Assembly: GCA_944472155.2 (NCBI GenBank)
Contig: OX235272.1
Location: 94,928,020-94,992,019 of the forward strand
DNA from: Trichobilharzia szidati
Taxonomy: Eukaryota; Platyhelminthes; Trematoda; Strigeidida; Schistosomatidae
Direction: 5' to 3'
Length of the DNA: 64,000 bases
How positions within the stretch are numbered: position 1 is the first letter of the stretch; each line of letters starts with the position of its first letter. This document shows positions 46,385-58,704 of the stretch, piece by piece. The position numbers and the translations under genes were made by a program. The notes under the pieces were generated by a model that had not been told where the DNA came from, ran no database searches, and saw only the letters and a list, made by a program, of their open reading frames with translations.

Positions 46385-47950
46385 CTGCAAGTAGAGAAAA
46401 TAAAACATTGATTAGTGTTATAATATAAGTTTTGTTTTCATTACATCCCACTGTTAACGTAGTCATTTATAATTCCCACTTGAAATTGACATGCCATATA
46501 TTTTTCACTTAAAATTCGGATTTGACGCTATATCTTATAACTTATTTGGTTGAAAGCAGATTTCAAAAATTATCTATTTACTTATTTGTACATTTCTTTT
46601 TCAATGTTTCTCTAACATAAATCAGTGTTCAATCTAAATTTAAATTAACAAATCATACAAAATATTCTATAATACATATATTATATATGTATAATTAGTG
46701 TACATATGTTCATGCATGTAAAAATGGCTGGTTTCTGTTTCAGAAATAAATTATTAAATGATGCTGAAACTGGGTTTACCTAGAGAATGTGTTTCTCATC
46801 AACTTGCTAAGTGCATACAAATGCGCACAACAAATGTCAGCATATACTATACCACATACCTCATCACTTATGTATGATATACTTCCATCCAGGAGTCATA
46901 GTAAGTCACAACTTAAGGCTACAACACTCTGACACTCAATCGTAGTTTCCGGTGGCAAAACTCTTTGAACCATTAGTAGAGTAACCAGCGGTAACTCCAT
47001 TGTATTATGTATCTTTTTGTTCAGTCCAATCTGGAAGACTGAGTTGCAGAAGCACCTTAAAAGTGACTCACAGATACTTTAAAAGTTGGAAAAATGTGGC
47101 TGTACATATGACACCAGAAACAACCGATTCGCTAAATTAACACGTACGAAATAACTGAGTATCTGCTCCTTGTCATGTTGTGGGTAGAGAGATCTAATTG
47201 CAGTATATGATTATTTAGGAGAAGACTGTAGGCATAAAATGTTTTCTCTTATAATTTTATTCTCTCCAGAACATCTCAGAGGATATAGTGGTATAGGAAA
47301 AAGGTAAGGGACAAACTAAATCGCCTTGGAATACCGGTTGTAATACCAAGTATTTGCCTCCTGAAATAGGCTTCCAGAAGAACTGGGAAGAAAAGGTCAC
47401 ATGCCCTAAAATAAAGGGAGAAATATAAGTTTTGATAAAGTCTCAGAGTTATACAGTAATGTTTACTGATTATTCGTTAATCCAGACTTCACTATATCCA
47501 TAGACATCTTCATCGCATTCTTAAGCATTAATAACTAATTCTGAAGTCTCCGTGATAAACAAATCGGCTCAAAAAACATGAACGCGTCGATATCACCTGT
47601 CCGAGCTAAATTCTTCACTTTATTTTTGAACTGCAATCTCAGTAGTGGCATTGAAAACCGACTAATAACAGACACCAACATATATTTGGAAGTTAAAATT
47701 CACCATAAATATTCCTCTTCATACAGAAGATGGACGAGTTCTTTGAAATTCGCCACTGGGAGAAAAGGGTGGAAAATTCATAGCCGTAATAGGAAGAACA
47801 AGCTGCTGTTTGACTTTTAGTAACCCACTAAAGGGCCTATCACACCACCTATAAGTCATCATTTTCCCATATGTTTGCACAAACAAACCCACACGTGTTG
47901 TGACTGCGGATTTTGTCTTGCCAAAACATTCGCATTCTAAAGTACGTTTA
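46385..47950. other. Intergenic DNA with a short Penelope-type remnant
   Basis: A piece at about 47427-47475 (TTTTGATAAAGTCTCAGAG, TTATACAGTAATGTTTACTG) matches the arm of the 25092 insertion. Otherwise unassigned. Confidence 0.4.
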
Positions 47951-47953
47951 GGG

Positions 47954-48426
47954 GTTGCAGGTATCGACGTTCGCGAGTTGTACGGATTATACTAACGCAA
48001 GATCTTATACCAACAACTTCTATAGTGCTCGCACTTCGAGTACCAAAGATAAAGAAGAAGACCAGATTTTGTCGTCCAAAGCACGTAGTATATTTCGGGA
48101 CCAAATCGCGGGTAGAAGTGAATGCTTAGCTAGCTAGTAATCGTGCACGCACGTGACACGACGGAGTACCAAATGGCTGGGATGCCTGACCGGAAGCCTT
48201 CAGCTAAACAAGTCGACTTAAACAGTCGACAGTATTGAGTGATGATTGCTGTGGTCAATAATTTTGGGGAATTATTTACCGCTACAAACGCAAACATCAT
48301 TCGGGCGTATGAGAAATGCATCTTAAAGGCTATCATCGTGACTACAGGGTAAAAAGTAAACAGAACAAAAGCGAATAATCTCCTCACTTAGTAGTACAAA
48401 TAAAGTTTAAAAATGAGGGTCTGCAT
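47954..48426 (-). mobile_element. Gypsy-type solo LTR
   Basis: Matches 34565-35140 in order (AACGCAAGATCTTATACC, ATATTTCGGGACCAAATCG, CGTGCACGCACGTGACACG, GTCGACTTAAACAGTCGACA, AATAAAGTTTAAAAATG) with no internal region on either side. Ends approximate. Confidence 0.6.
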
Positions 48427-48429
48427 GAA

Positions 48430-49090
48430 GAAACACAACTAAAAGAATTACTTACAATCTAGCGTTACAACCGAGATATACTGCAAAAATAATGAGAAAA
48501 TGCTTCCACCCACTGAGCAATGTATATAGGTCTCTTCCTTTTAGTGAAACTAACATACTAATCAAACAAATTCACCTTGTTCACTCAGCATTTGTAACCA
48601 TAAAAGGGTTTTTCACGCGTTATAGGATCACCTAAAAGGTTTGTAAGCGTCAGTCTAGAAATCATTCAGACATGATATCTGATAATTCACTGTACACATT
48701 CTGGATTTGAATTCAAACAGCTAGTTCATATATAATATGTGACGTGATTATTTTACAGTCTTTCCTTTGATTATTTCATTTACACATTCCTTCCCTCCAA
48801 AAGTGACTACTTGTCAGGTAACCCCAAAAATCTAAAACCGATCTGCAAATCCTATGTATGTGTGAAAATCAGCTCCCCGTCTCGACTATGGATCTAGTGA
48901 ATTTCTCTTATAAGACAAATAAACTCACCGCCTTCTGTTAATTAATGCAAAGCAATACTGAATTCCCGTTAGGTAAAAATCCAAAATCCAAATTTGAAGC
49001 TGAGGATTGAAACAATACGTTTAGTCTATTGAAGCGAATTAATGGCGCGCAGTTGAACAGTGACGTACTTGGCGTGCAGTGTAGATTTTG
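48430..49090 (+). promoter_or_regulatory. Region upstream of FAU
   Basis: This interval must hold the FAU promoter, but no TATA box is evident. A TGACGTAC word at about 49062 resembles a CRE-type site. Function is only inferred from position. Confidence 0.3.
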
Positions 49091-49096
49091 AGCACC

Positions 49097-49539
49097 ATGC
49101 AACTGGTTGTTAAGTCGTTTGATACACGTGTTATTAACACGGATAATTGTCCTACTGCAGCAAATCTTAAGATTTTACTGGCGAATGAGGATAAATTGCC
49201 ACTGGATAACCTTCAGCTATACAATGGTGGTTCACTAATCGATGATAATCAACTTTTGGCATCCCTCTCCAGTGATGCATGTATTGATGTTATTGTTCCT
49301 GTGCTTGGAGGTGAGTACCTATCATACAGATGTACAGCTTTCTAGGTAAGGTACACGGTTCCCTTGCTCGTGCTGGAAAAGTACGTGGGCAAACACCAAA
49401 AGTTGAGAAACAGGAGAAAAAGAAGCAGCCACGCGGTAGAGCGAAACGTAGGATGCAGTACAACAAACGATTCGTTGCAGTTGTGCAGCAACTAGGTGGC
49501 CGAAGAAGAGGTCCTAACTCCAACGTAAAGGCTACATAG
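49097..49539 (+). CDS. FAU: FAU: ubiquitin-like FUBI fused to ribosomal protein S30
   Basis: Two exons (49097-49310 and 49346-49539) encode 135 residues. Residues 1-72 are a ubiquitin-like domain starting [10 protein letters not shown] and ending in the diglycine at which processing frees S30. Residues 73-135 are eS30 of the small ribosomal subunit, starting [19 protein letters not shown] and containing [13 protein letters not shown], nearly identical to the animal protein. The ATG at 49097 is chosen because FUBI begins MQL. The intron (49311-49345, GTGAGT...TTCTAG) is only 35 nt and splits the second Gly codon of the diglycine. AATAAA lies eight bases after the stop. It is compact and intact and appears to be the only complete gene in the window. 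Confidence 0.97.
49311..49345 (+). other. 35-nt intron at the FUBI/S30 joint
   Basis: The donor is GGAG|GTGAGT and the acceptor TTTCTAG|GTAAGG. Removing it gives an uninterrupted frame across the diglycine into KVHGSL. Very short introns occur near the 5' ends of schistosome genes, so the size is plausible. Confidence 0.93.
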
Positions 49540-49546
49540 AAGTTTT

Positions 49547-49552
49547 AATAAA
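49547..49552 (+). terminator. FAU polyadenylation signal AATAAA
   Basis: A canonical AATAAA hexamer lies eight bases after the FAU stop codon, followed by T/A-rich sequence. This gives a very short 3' untranslated region, usual for ribosomal-protein genes. Confidence 0.8.
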
Positions 49553-49559
49553 CGATTAT

Positions 49560-50795
49560 TTAACGGCTTGAATTATTTTACTGTGAATTGTCATAGCTGA
49601 TTCGAAGGCTAGAAACGTGCTTGTGGAGTCCATTTACAGCATCACTGCAGTACGCCCGGTCGACGGCAATCACTTGGTAGGTGGTAAAGTTAGTGAATTA
49701 ACCTTAGATCCATCTCATTAACCTCCCCTTCGCCAAATTATGCCACTTTCCGTTCTGTAGGTAGTGCTGACGATATATAAGAGGTTGTTGGGGTAATAGC
49801 TGAAATCTTAAGTAACCTGTATATTCCCGTCACTTGACCTGTACCAGGTTGTCGCACTCATGCGTCGACATGCACTGACAAGTTTCTTATCAATTAAAGT
49901 GCCTTTGTAAGCATCTGAACTTCATCCTTAACTTTTGTTGGATGGCGATAGCTCAATTATTCAGGATTCACTCGTCATCAAAATAGCATGTGGTAACGTC
50001 AACGAATTATCACACCTCGATTCATTTTCTTGTTTTATGAATAAACCATGTCCCTGTTAACCACTTAATGTTATTGAGACCAGACAAGGCTGCGCCACAC
50101 AGCATACGTGCTTGTGGCACTTGATAATGGTGCTAACGGCTGTGAATGTGCCTAGCTGAAACATGAACACTAGGTGTTTTGTATCCTTGAGTTAAATTAC
50201 CTAGATTGAACTAATATTAATTCCACGTTTTGATTAACTGCATCGTGATGTAGTTTCGACTGGTGATTACTAAGCGATGGTAACTTGAACGATAGTTTTT
50301 TTTTACAGTACACCAGTTGGAGCGTTTATGTGTTCTGGTTAAATTATCTGCCTATGACTTGCCTGAAGTTATAATTGGAAATGGAACTTATATATACTTA
50401 TCGTGTTGTTTAAAGTCATAACAAAAATCTGTTTTTAGTATGGTGGGAAGTACTTAACCTCACTTTACTGCCTTTCTTGTCTCTGCTGGACTTAAAGAGA
50501 TGTCAAACAGTGTATGGACTCTAGTCGTTTTACACCTTATAGGCTGTTGTATATTTATGAAGTTTATTGGATGAGGTTTTGTTCTCAAGTCGTTTCTTCG
50601 TGTCTCGGTTATATACATTTATTCGAGAGGATTAGCAGCCGTATTTTAATCAATATATACGTGAAATGCCCACTTTATATTTCGTAGCCATTCACATCTG
50701 GTACAAATACATATGGGCTGAAACTAACCTGGTGGTAGTATTCAGCGAGGATCATGGCGTTGTAAGGTCGGCGAGAGATAAGGAGAAATAGAGAT
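49560..50795. other. Intergenic DNA after FAU, no clear element
   Basis: No coding or repeat feature recognised. Confidence 0.35.
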
Positions 50796-50799
50796 TGCA

Positions 50800-50960
50800 G
50801 GTTTGATCACGAGTTGACATCAGTTAAAGAACCATTGGGAGTACTGGGTAGCTGTTTCCTCGTAGCCTGGCACCCCTCGGCATTACGCACCCAAAGTGGT
50901 TTGAACCCAGGACATTAAAGTTATAAAGCAAGCTCCTAGACCATTCAGCCATGTACCTTA
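50800..50960 (-). repeat. SINE-B copy
   Basis: The minus strand has a B-box-like GGTTCAAACC, GCATTACGCACCC on the + side, GGGAGTACTGGGTAGCTG and the tail word TTGATCACGAGTTG. Confidence 0.65.
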
Positions 50961-51014
50961 CCCGACGGCGTATTAATGCCAACATGTGACAATTCGTGAT
51001 ATGTATGTGTGTAT

Positions 51015-51030
51015 AGAGAGAGAGAGAGAG
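51015..51030. repeat. (GA)n microsatellite
   Basis: A run of eight AG units. Confidence 0.85.
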
Positions 51031-51099
51031 TATAGAAGCAAGCTGCAACACTTAGAAACTTCGGTTATTCATATTTTTTACCATTATTATTCCCTTGAG

Positions 51100-51780
51100 T
51101 TCGAATGCATCATGGGTCTTCAACAAAACATCTCCATTTAGTCTTGTTTTCTGCGGTGCTCTTTGATGCCCCACGACTGCCCATAATCTCCGACCTCCTC
51201 TTCACACCATCTCCATGTCACCCCACTCCTCCTCTCCCGTTCGGTTTCTCATCAAATGCCTGCGCGCGATGTCATCCGACGATCTCGGTGTGTGCTCAAT
51301 CCACCCTCATTTTCATCTGCATATTTGTTGGGCACTAGGTTCTTTATTCGTTTCTTGTTGCTCATTCTTTCTGGCAATATGGTGTTCATGATGGAGTCAT
51401 GGAAGGTAGCTGTTGATAAAATTGATCAGCTAGCTGTTGGAAATGCTTTCCTTCACGTGCGGTGCAAGTTCCTGGCCCATGTAGAAGAAATGACTCACCG
51501 CTTGTTGAAAATCCAAATCATCTTTTGTATGCTGTTGAGTGCAGATTCCCAATCTAATTTCAGAGTGATGAAGGTGAATCTAGCCTTTCCGCTTCTGGTT
51601 TTGACTAAGTCATCTGCTCCGCCTGTAGCTGGAAGATGCTTCCTGGATAAGGGAAAAAATATCTCTCAAATTTATTCTGTTTATAGCGATTGGTGCTGGT
51701 TGTTGTTGGTTGGTTACTTTCATCACTTCCGTCTTATGTTCACTTGAATTAATGTTTCGGCGTAACCACCGTGTATTCTC
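51100..51780 (-). mobile_element. RTE-like LINE 3' portion
   Basis: On the + strand TTTCTTGTTGCTCATTC and CCCAATCTAATTTCAGAGTG correspond to the region at 1-240, and the part before 51340 corresponds to the family tail, all reversed. Degraded. Confidence 0.65.
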
Positions 51781-51784
51781 TCAT

Positions 51785-52430
51785 ACCTCTCAACTGCAAA
51801 CAGAAGTAAATTAATGTAGACCGAACTAAGAGAAAACTATCCCGTGAAGTTTTGGATTATTGTTCGAACTTCCCATTTTATTGCTTCCACATGATTTTCC
51901 AATTGTAGACAATATGAAATGATTAAATAGTTGAACACCACTTATCTGGGAAATTTTCGTCAACCCTAATGTACTATTTGCTGACAAAATCTTATTATAG
52001 ATACAAAGGTTTCGTGTGGCATCGACCAACGTGCTTCATCTTTGTTACAAACGTAATGTCCGTTGACCCACCAAACGATGTGTATATTACAATTGTTTAG
52101 TGCTATCCTACCGTCTATAAATGGCCACTGAAGCCGTGTTGTATAAAGATGTCAAAGGTTTTAGATCAGTTGCTATTGTTAAATGAAGCGATAATTTAGG
52201 TTGGATATAGTGTTGAGATATGGAGAAAAGCCGATTGTCATCGACACATGTGTTATGCATGCGGGATGACGATCTTGCTCGACGAGCACTTGGGTGAAGT
52301 GGGTGGTGACCTCCGGACACTAAGGATCAATAAACGTAGACCTTGGAGTTGTTCACACTGGTGTATTCTTATTCAATGTTTATCATCTTCCAGATCCTCG
52401 GGACTTTCATTAATCTACGTATAATTTGTC
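51785..52430. other. Intergenic DNA, no clear element
   Basis: Nothing recognised. Confidence 0.35.
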
Positions 52431-52439
52431 CCACTTTCT

Positions 52440-53200
52440 CGTGGATGCTACAAGACTGGACTACACTGACTCCTAGCTTAGAAATAGGGAGTGAGATGGT
52501 AGAGCACGTTGACCGCTTCACTTATTGGGGAGTTGCATCAGCCAGCCCTAATGAGTTGATCGCTGACGAAATCTCAGCATGGATACAAAGGGCTAATTTC
52601 GTATATGCCAGTTTACGCATTGTCTGGCTTAGACGTGATATCCGACTGTCGATTAAACAGCGTGTGTACTTCCCAGCATTCCGCTCCATCCTCCTTTATG
52701 GCTGTGGGACATGGCCATTGAAAGTGGAAAACATTAAAAGGCCGGCTAGCTGTCTTTGATCATAGGTGTTTGCGTTCTCTCTCCCGTGTGAAGTGGTATA
52801 ATAGGGTGAGCAATATCGACGTTAGGCCTCGGTCCAGTGTTGTGTAAGGAGGGGAAATCAGTTGACGATTGAAATGGTTAGGACATATGTTGCGCATACA
52901 TGCCTAGCCATCGATCGCCTCCCTCGACAAGCAGTGTTAGCTGTTGACATAGGATGCATCAGGTTGGAAAAGAGCCACTGGTGGTCAAACTAAAACATGG
53001 CTTTATCAGTCAATGAAATTCACAACAATTAGTTTAAGCCAGGCACGTAGAAAGATGTAAACTTTCTGCCTGGTTGGGGCCCTAGCGATGGTAAAAACCA
53101 ATGTCTGGAGACAATTAGTGATATGGCTCAAAATCGTCCTCGGTGGTGCAGACCCATCCACTCCGTATGACTTATTGAGTCCGATAAAGCTGTTTTGTTC
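52440..53200 (+). mobile_element. SR2-like LINE remnant (RT C-terminus)
   Basis: The + strand reads LQDWTTLTPSLEIGSEMVEH, VDRFTYWGVAS, DEISAWIQRANFVYASLRIV, WLRRDIRLSIKQRVYFPAF and LLYGCGTWPLKVENI, then in shifted frames FDHRCLRSLSRVKWYNRVSN and KWLGHMLRI. This is the 3' end of ORF2 of an SR2/RTE-type LINE, disabled by shifts. Confidence 0.8.
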
Positions 53201-53349
53201 TTCGATGTTACGATTCCTTTTGCCTTTTTTTTTCTGTTTATTCTCTGTTTTGAATCTATTATTACTTTCTTCTGCTTTGTGTTCTAAGTGGAGTACGACA
53301 CCTCGAACTGCTGTACGTCGGTGCAAATTTCCAAGTTGAACCCAGTCAA

Positions 53350-56300
53350 TCACTTTCGCATCTGTATGATTGCTTTCATTTTTCCTGATTTCATGTGGTT
53401 TTTCGAAGTAGCAAAATGAACCGATGTGCGATTTTCTACGATGATTTGTCCTTAAGAATTATGAATTATTTCATGTAGAAGTTCTGTATAGGTGCACCAC
53501 TTCACATACAACATTAGTAAAGTAAGGTAATGAAATTAATAATCTACCTACCATTCAGCATAGTGAAGTTTCATATATACCTTTATGTTTGGCTTTTACT
53601 ACATATTGTCCAAAAACAGATATGTAACCGGATAACTCCTAGAAAGAAGTTATTGAAACTAATGTCCGCACAAATATTTCCCTGTTTTGAATATGTTATG
53701 TAAATCTTAAGACTTTAACACAAAACTTTCATCCGCATGTATGCCGACAAGTAAATTGTACTCAAGTGGTTTAGGAATTATGGAAGCTTGCCTAACTTCG
53801 TTCCTTCCCATTCAAGAGAAACAAGTATCTTAAGCAAGTCAAGTGTTCGGGGGGCTGGACACTATCCATTCTGAAGAGACTCAGGGCACCTCCAGAGCTG
53901 GATTCGACGCTATTTATGACCTTCAAAAACGTCATTTTCTTCCATGTTTAAAGCTGTTAAGTTAAAAAGAGACGGTTACATGTGTACATGAACCAACTGA
54001 GCGTAGATGTCTGTATCAGATATTTTAACATACACTATAGTCAGACTTTTTCGTAGCGTTATGCTTCAGATTTCGGGATTGTTACTGTTTGGATAACTGT
54101 TGTTCATGTTTATTGTAGAAATGGTTTGTATAAACTCATAAACCAAACAGCTCAGGCAACCTATTAAAGTAAAGCAACCCCGAAACAGTTAAAAGATTAA
54201 GACGGTAAACGAAACTAAGAAATACCGCGTGAAAATTTAAAGGTAATAGGAATGTTTGTTTGAGTAATCACCGTGCATCAAACTTTCAGTATTACTGTTT
54301 ATAAATGTATGATATATTGTTTGTAACTTGTAAATATGTTCTATCTCCATCTAAAGTATATTTACAAGGATAAAAAGCACTGACAAGTTTTCATGTCGTA
54401 TTCAACAGTCTAGGTATTTTGATATTTTCAACCAAAAATGTGGTCATGAAGTGACAAGCTTTGGTAATTCTGTACTGAAATGAGCTGATTCTCTAATTAA
54501 TAAAGTGGTCGCCTGAAACTTTTTCGACCTCAGTTATAATAAGCGCATTTATTCTCACTCTCCTCTCTCCCATCTTACAGCCCGTATATTATTACGAACT
54601 ACTTCTATAAATGTTACTCTACTCACTAAATACAGTGATGTGTACTTTGCAAACTTAAATTTTCTAAGCAGATTCATATTAACCGAAATGATTTTTAAAA
54701 GCATATTTGGAATATTGAATAGTAGAGTGAAATTTTAATGAGCATTTCAAACAGAAGTTTGACGTTTGTTTTCTCCTATACATCTATCAAAAGACACTGT
54801 TTGACAGTTCTAGAAGTTTGTTTGGTGGGATATTTATTAGGAGAAAAGAGACAAACTCACCTCATTTAGTGGCATCGTTTTTACAATCAGCAGACTTTTC
54901 AGATACCTGTGGAATTGTTCAAATATACCCTAAACTGTGGTACTTTGCTGGATAATTAAAGGTAAAGTGAATCCTCAAAACAGCCTCACTTACAATAAAT
55001 GAGGATATCGTTGGTGACTATCTATAGGACTTAATTATTTCAAATGCCGTAAGATTAAACCAATGATATGCCATTAGGGATATCACTCTCTGTACAAGTA
55101 ATGTTATCTCATGAAATGATTAATCGATGTTACCATATGCATAGAACATTTAGAATAAAGAAGAGCTTTGCATCATCGATATGAATTAAATACACGTCAA
55201 AACGGGTGTTTCAGGTGGATTTCACGTCATTAGGTATATCATTGACAGTGATATTTCTAGCATAACAGGAAAGCCTATGAAAACTAATCGGTACTCACGA
55301 CTTTGTGTAAAGGCATTTAACTGAAGTATAACTGTGGCCTTGGATAGTTTCGTTAGAATGTCAGCGTACCAATGATGTCGGTATTTTCTTAGTAAACCGG
55401 GTCTTAACAGCGAATTATGATATACGGGTCTAGATTTATTGCTTTTTGAGAGGGCCAGAAATACATCTCATCGGTCCTATTACTTTGCTTCAAACTAGGA
55501 GTTCTAGGATTTGAAACCTACTTCATTTACTTTAGCACGACTGGCATGATCAACCCTCACACTTTAAGTTTGATTGAAAGCCTAGTACGTAAGAAATCTG
55601 TTCCGCGTAACTGATTTCTGACCAAGTAACCTTCTAGTGAGATGCCTTTCTGACAAAGATTAGGACCCACAGCACCACAATCTTTAAAATAATCAAGACA
55701 TGAGTTTATAAAAAAGTGATTAAGTGTCCAGCAAAAATATTAACAAACCAGTGGAAAGGTGGTTAGTGAGAAAGTATGATCATTAATTATTTGGTAAGAA
55801 GTAATTTTCACGGCTTACTAGTACTACAACTTGTATCAGAGGAAGTTTGGTATGCTAATCAATAAATTTTTTATGATTATCTTTAAGTGAGTCGGTCAGT
55901 GCCTTATTAGAAAGCTGTGCACTGGTAAAAGAAATACCTGTAGAAAGTAAATGTATTGAGGTGACATCTAAGTTTGTGCACATTGTTCACGTCTGATAGG
56001 ATCCCGCATAATGTAGTATATCATCATTTCTCACGCATGTGGTGATTGATTATACGATCAATTATTTCAAACACTGTTAGCCGTCTTTATTGTTGTAAAA
56101 ATGTATAAATACCATGTGTTGTTTTCCTAATAATTGTTATTGTTATTACAACATACAGTACAATAAAGCATCTCACAGTTACAGGCAAGCCTTTGTCTTT
56201 TGATATTTGCGTAAATCGGAAGGTACCACAGGCAAATAGGCATATTAGCCAGGCGCAAACATACACAAAGTGACTACGGTTCTCATTCAGTTCACTGCAG

Positions 56301-56780
56301 TTATAACAACGTCTGCGGAAAGTTAGCAACACCTTAGTCTTGACGTCAATTTGTTTGTACCCCTGATACCGATCCGATTTCCCGCGAAATCAAGTGATAG
56401 ATAATACACTGGTGATTCAATACTTGCTCCATATATTTCAAGAAAGACAAAGGAATAGAAGCTTTTGTCATTATGCAGATAATGATAGTATACCGGCCAA
56501 AAGTTACTGATGTTTGTTTTTATCTCTATTCCTCTGATGTGTCGTACTTAAGTATCTGAATTCAGTTATTATTAGATTGAGATAGGTTGATTGTCAAACT
56601 AGAGTCACTGCTGTAAATTTAGTTTGTTTGGAATCTGCGATACAATTCTTAAAGACTCCTCTTCATACAACGTGTTCCTTAATCATTGTCAAAGCAAAAA
56701 AAAAAAACAAAATTTGCAGTATGAAATGTACGCGTTTTAATTTGGGGCTTTTTTCGACTGTAGGCAGCCTGAAAGCTACG
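53350..56780. other. Intergenic DNA, no clear element
   Basis: The longest stretch without a recognisable gene or repeat. No open frame above 81 codons and no splice-framed coding segment was found. Confidence 0.4.
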
Positions 56781-56786
56781 TAGTAC

Positions 56787-57069
56787 TGTGGTGAGAGATG
56801 GTTGCTAGCCAAATTGGTTGACAGTAATTGAGGCCAACGTTAGTCATGTGAAAACAAGGTCAAGATGGACAAGCGGATACAGTTAACATATAGATGAACT
56901 GACACAGCCATAAGAGATGCAAGGTTAACTTTCTGTGGGAAACAACCAATCAACAGACTGTATTTTCTACTAACATTAACCTACAATAATGTACATTAAA
57001 ATCTATAAGTGTGTGTTGATTTTCCTTAATAAACGTTCTGTTGCCTGGCCCTTGTCTTCTGTTGTTACA
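56787..57069 (-). mobile_element. Solo LTR, short form (283 bp), TSD GTAC
   Basis: Begins TGTGGTGAGAGATGG and ends CTTGTCTTCTGTTGTTACA. GTAC flanks it at 56783-56786 and 57070-57073. It shares its interior with the copy at 63171 rather than with the long form. Confidence 0.87.
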
Positions 57070-57074
57070 GTACT

Positions 57075-57722
57075 AGCGAAATGAGAAAAATTACTTTATT
57101 CTACTAGTAGAAGTCTGGTATAAGGATCGTAGTTTAACGAGAAAAACAGTAGTGAAATGTGATGGCATGATGAGTTAGAAGTAACATGGAAGGCAGGTAT
57201 TTATTTGCTATAAGTTTGGAATTACATTCGATGGTGGTTGACCTGACATCAGAAACGTCGACCTGAAGGGAACGAAAGATTACTTAATAACATACAAGTA
57301 AGCATTAGGAAGTGATTTGAAATCACTCCGGTGAATTAAGCTCAATAGGTCAGAAAATATTATGGTAATAATAGTGATGAAAAACAGAATACTTAACTAT
57401 GTAATAATTGGGAACATTGCTATTAGGTTACGGTTACCGTTTCTTTTTCTATATAGAGATTTGGTTTCAGTTGCTTAATGCCAACAGATACAGCTAATCG
57501 CGTTTGGATTTACTTCTTTGTTGATAATGGTAAATGTAGTTTAAGTATGCACTTTGTGTCCCGATTCGATTAGATGTCGGCCAATGGCGCGAGTAAGGAA
57601 CTGGGGATCATTGAGTTTCTTGCTTTTTGTAACATGTTCGGAGAAGTGAGGGGGTGCCCAGCTGTCTCTTTGGTGAAATGAAACAACTAAATAGGGAGCT
57701 GTTAGATAGTGTAGGAAATATT
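57075..57722. other. Intergenic DNA, no clear element
   Basis: Nothing recognised. Confidence 0.35.
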
Positions 57723-57725
57723 ACT

Positions 57726-57885
57726 TGGTGGGTAGTGACTAGCATTGGAATCCAGGACGCGCGTTTCATTCCGTCGGGGACTCGTCAGCTCGATGTGCCT
57801 GTAATTCCTTGTGAATGATGATGTTCCCACTGAGACTCAAATACAACACCCATCGTTTCAGACACCAAAACGTTTATTGGATCAC
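57726..57885 (-). mobile_element. SM-alpha-type SINE with hammerhead core
   Basis: The minus strand has a degraded tRNA-like head, GCACATCGAGCTGACGAG (core CTGACGAG intact), a stem II, TGAAACGCGCGTCCTGG (stem III ACGC/GCGU with the GTC cleavage triplet) and GATTCCAATGCTAGTCACTA. Only the base before GAAA (T for C) and the stem II sequence depart from the family, so this core is closer to functional than the 17636 copy. Confidence 0.8.
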
Positions 57886-57889
57886 AACA

Positions 57890-58575
57890 AAATGATATAC
57901 CCAGTAACTGGGTAGTTATACAACGGTTTCAAGGGGAACCGAACACCCATCCTAGCAACACCAGAACTGTATGCAGCTTGATTTTTTGGTGCAACCACTT
58001 GAGTGCCCTCTGCTGTGGTGGTAGAATTCTGACAAACCATTTTGGAGGTCCAGATTAGATTCCAAGCAGATGCGCTCTTAAACCTCGCCTTGTGCGTCAA
58101 CCTGTGTAGAGGACTGTCTAGCTAGCTCAATAACATAACAAGTATGTGAATAAAAATCCAAGTTAATGTGATGTTAGTGTAACAATATATTATAAGAAAT
58201 ACAGTAATGGGTAATATTAATTAAACAGTTACTTGAATATACAGTTAAAGACTACGGCTACAAATTATTAATCCAATCCACAGAAGCGTTCACTGCTAGA
58301 GTCATGTGTACTGGTAGCAGCTATGTACCGGTTGTAGAATAGTCTTCGGATGAGGATAAGAGGTTCCTGCAAAAATGCAAATTATACAACACGGTTATGA
58401 GTGAAACAAGTAGACAGTATAAACCAGTGAGAAGACGAAGCAACCAACAGTACACTGTATTTTAGATTGTACCCGGAGGTTATCTATATTTCAACGTGAA
58501 TCGTTTTAAACAAAAGGCATGTACAACGTCTCTAATTTCAACATCTAACAGAGAAGTGTACAATCATATCGTTAC
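57890..58575. other. Intergenic DNA, no clear element
   Basis: Nothing recognised. Confidence 0.35.
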
Positions 58576-58579
58576 GTAC

Positions 58580-58700
58580 TCCACACCTGTAGTAGGCTCA
58601 GAAATAAGGGAAGTTTGGGTGTGAGCCTAGTAAACCCATTTTGTAAGAACGAAACCACCACTACTGAAGCATAAAGGATGGAATACAAGAAATAAAAGAA
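58580..58700 (+). repeat. SINE-A 3' half
   Basis: GGAAGTTTGGGTGTGAGCC, AAACCCATTTTGTAAGAACG and an A-rich end match the SINE-A1 body. Confidence 0.6.
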
Positions 58701-58704
58701 GGTA

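Noticed and set aside
53006..53353. 115-codon minus frame
   Set aside because: It is antisense to the tail of an SR2-like LINE and has no recognised motif.
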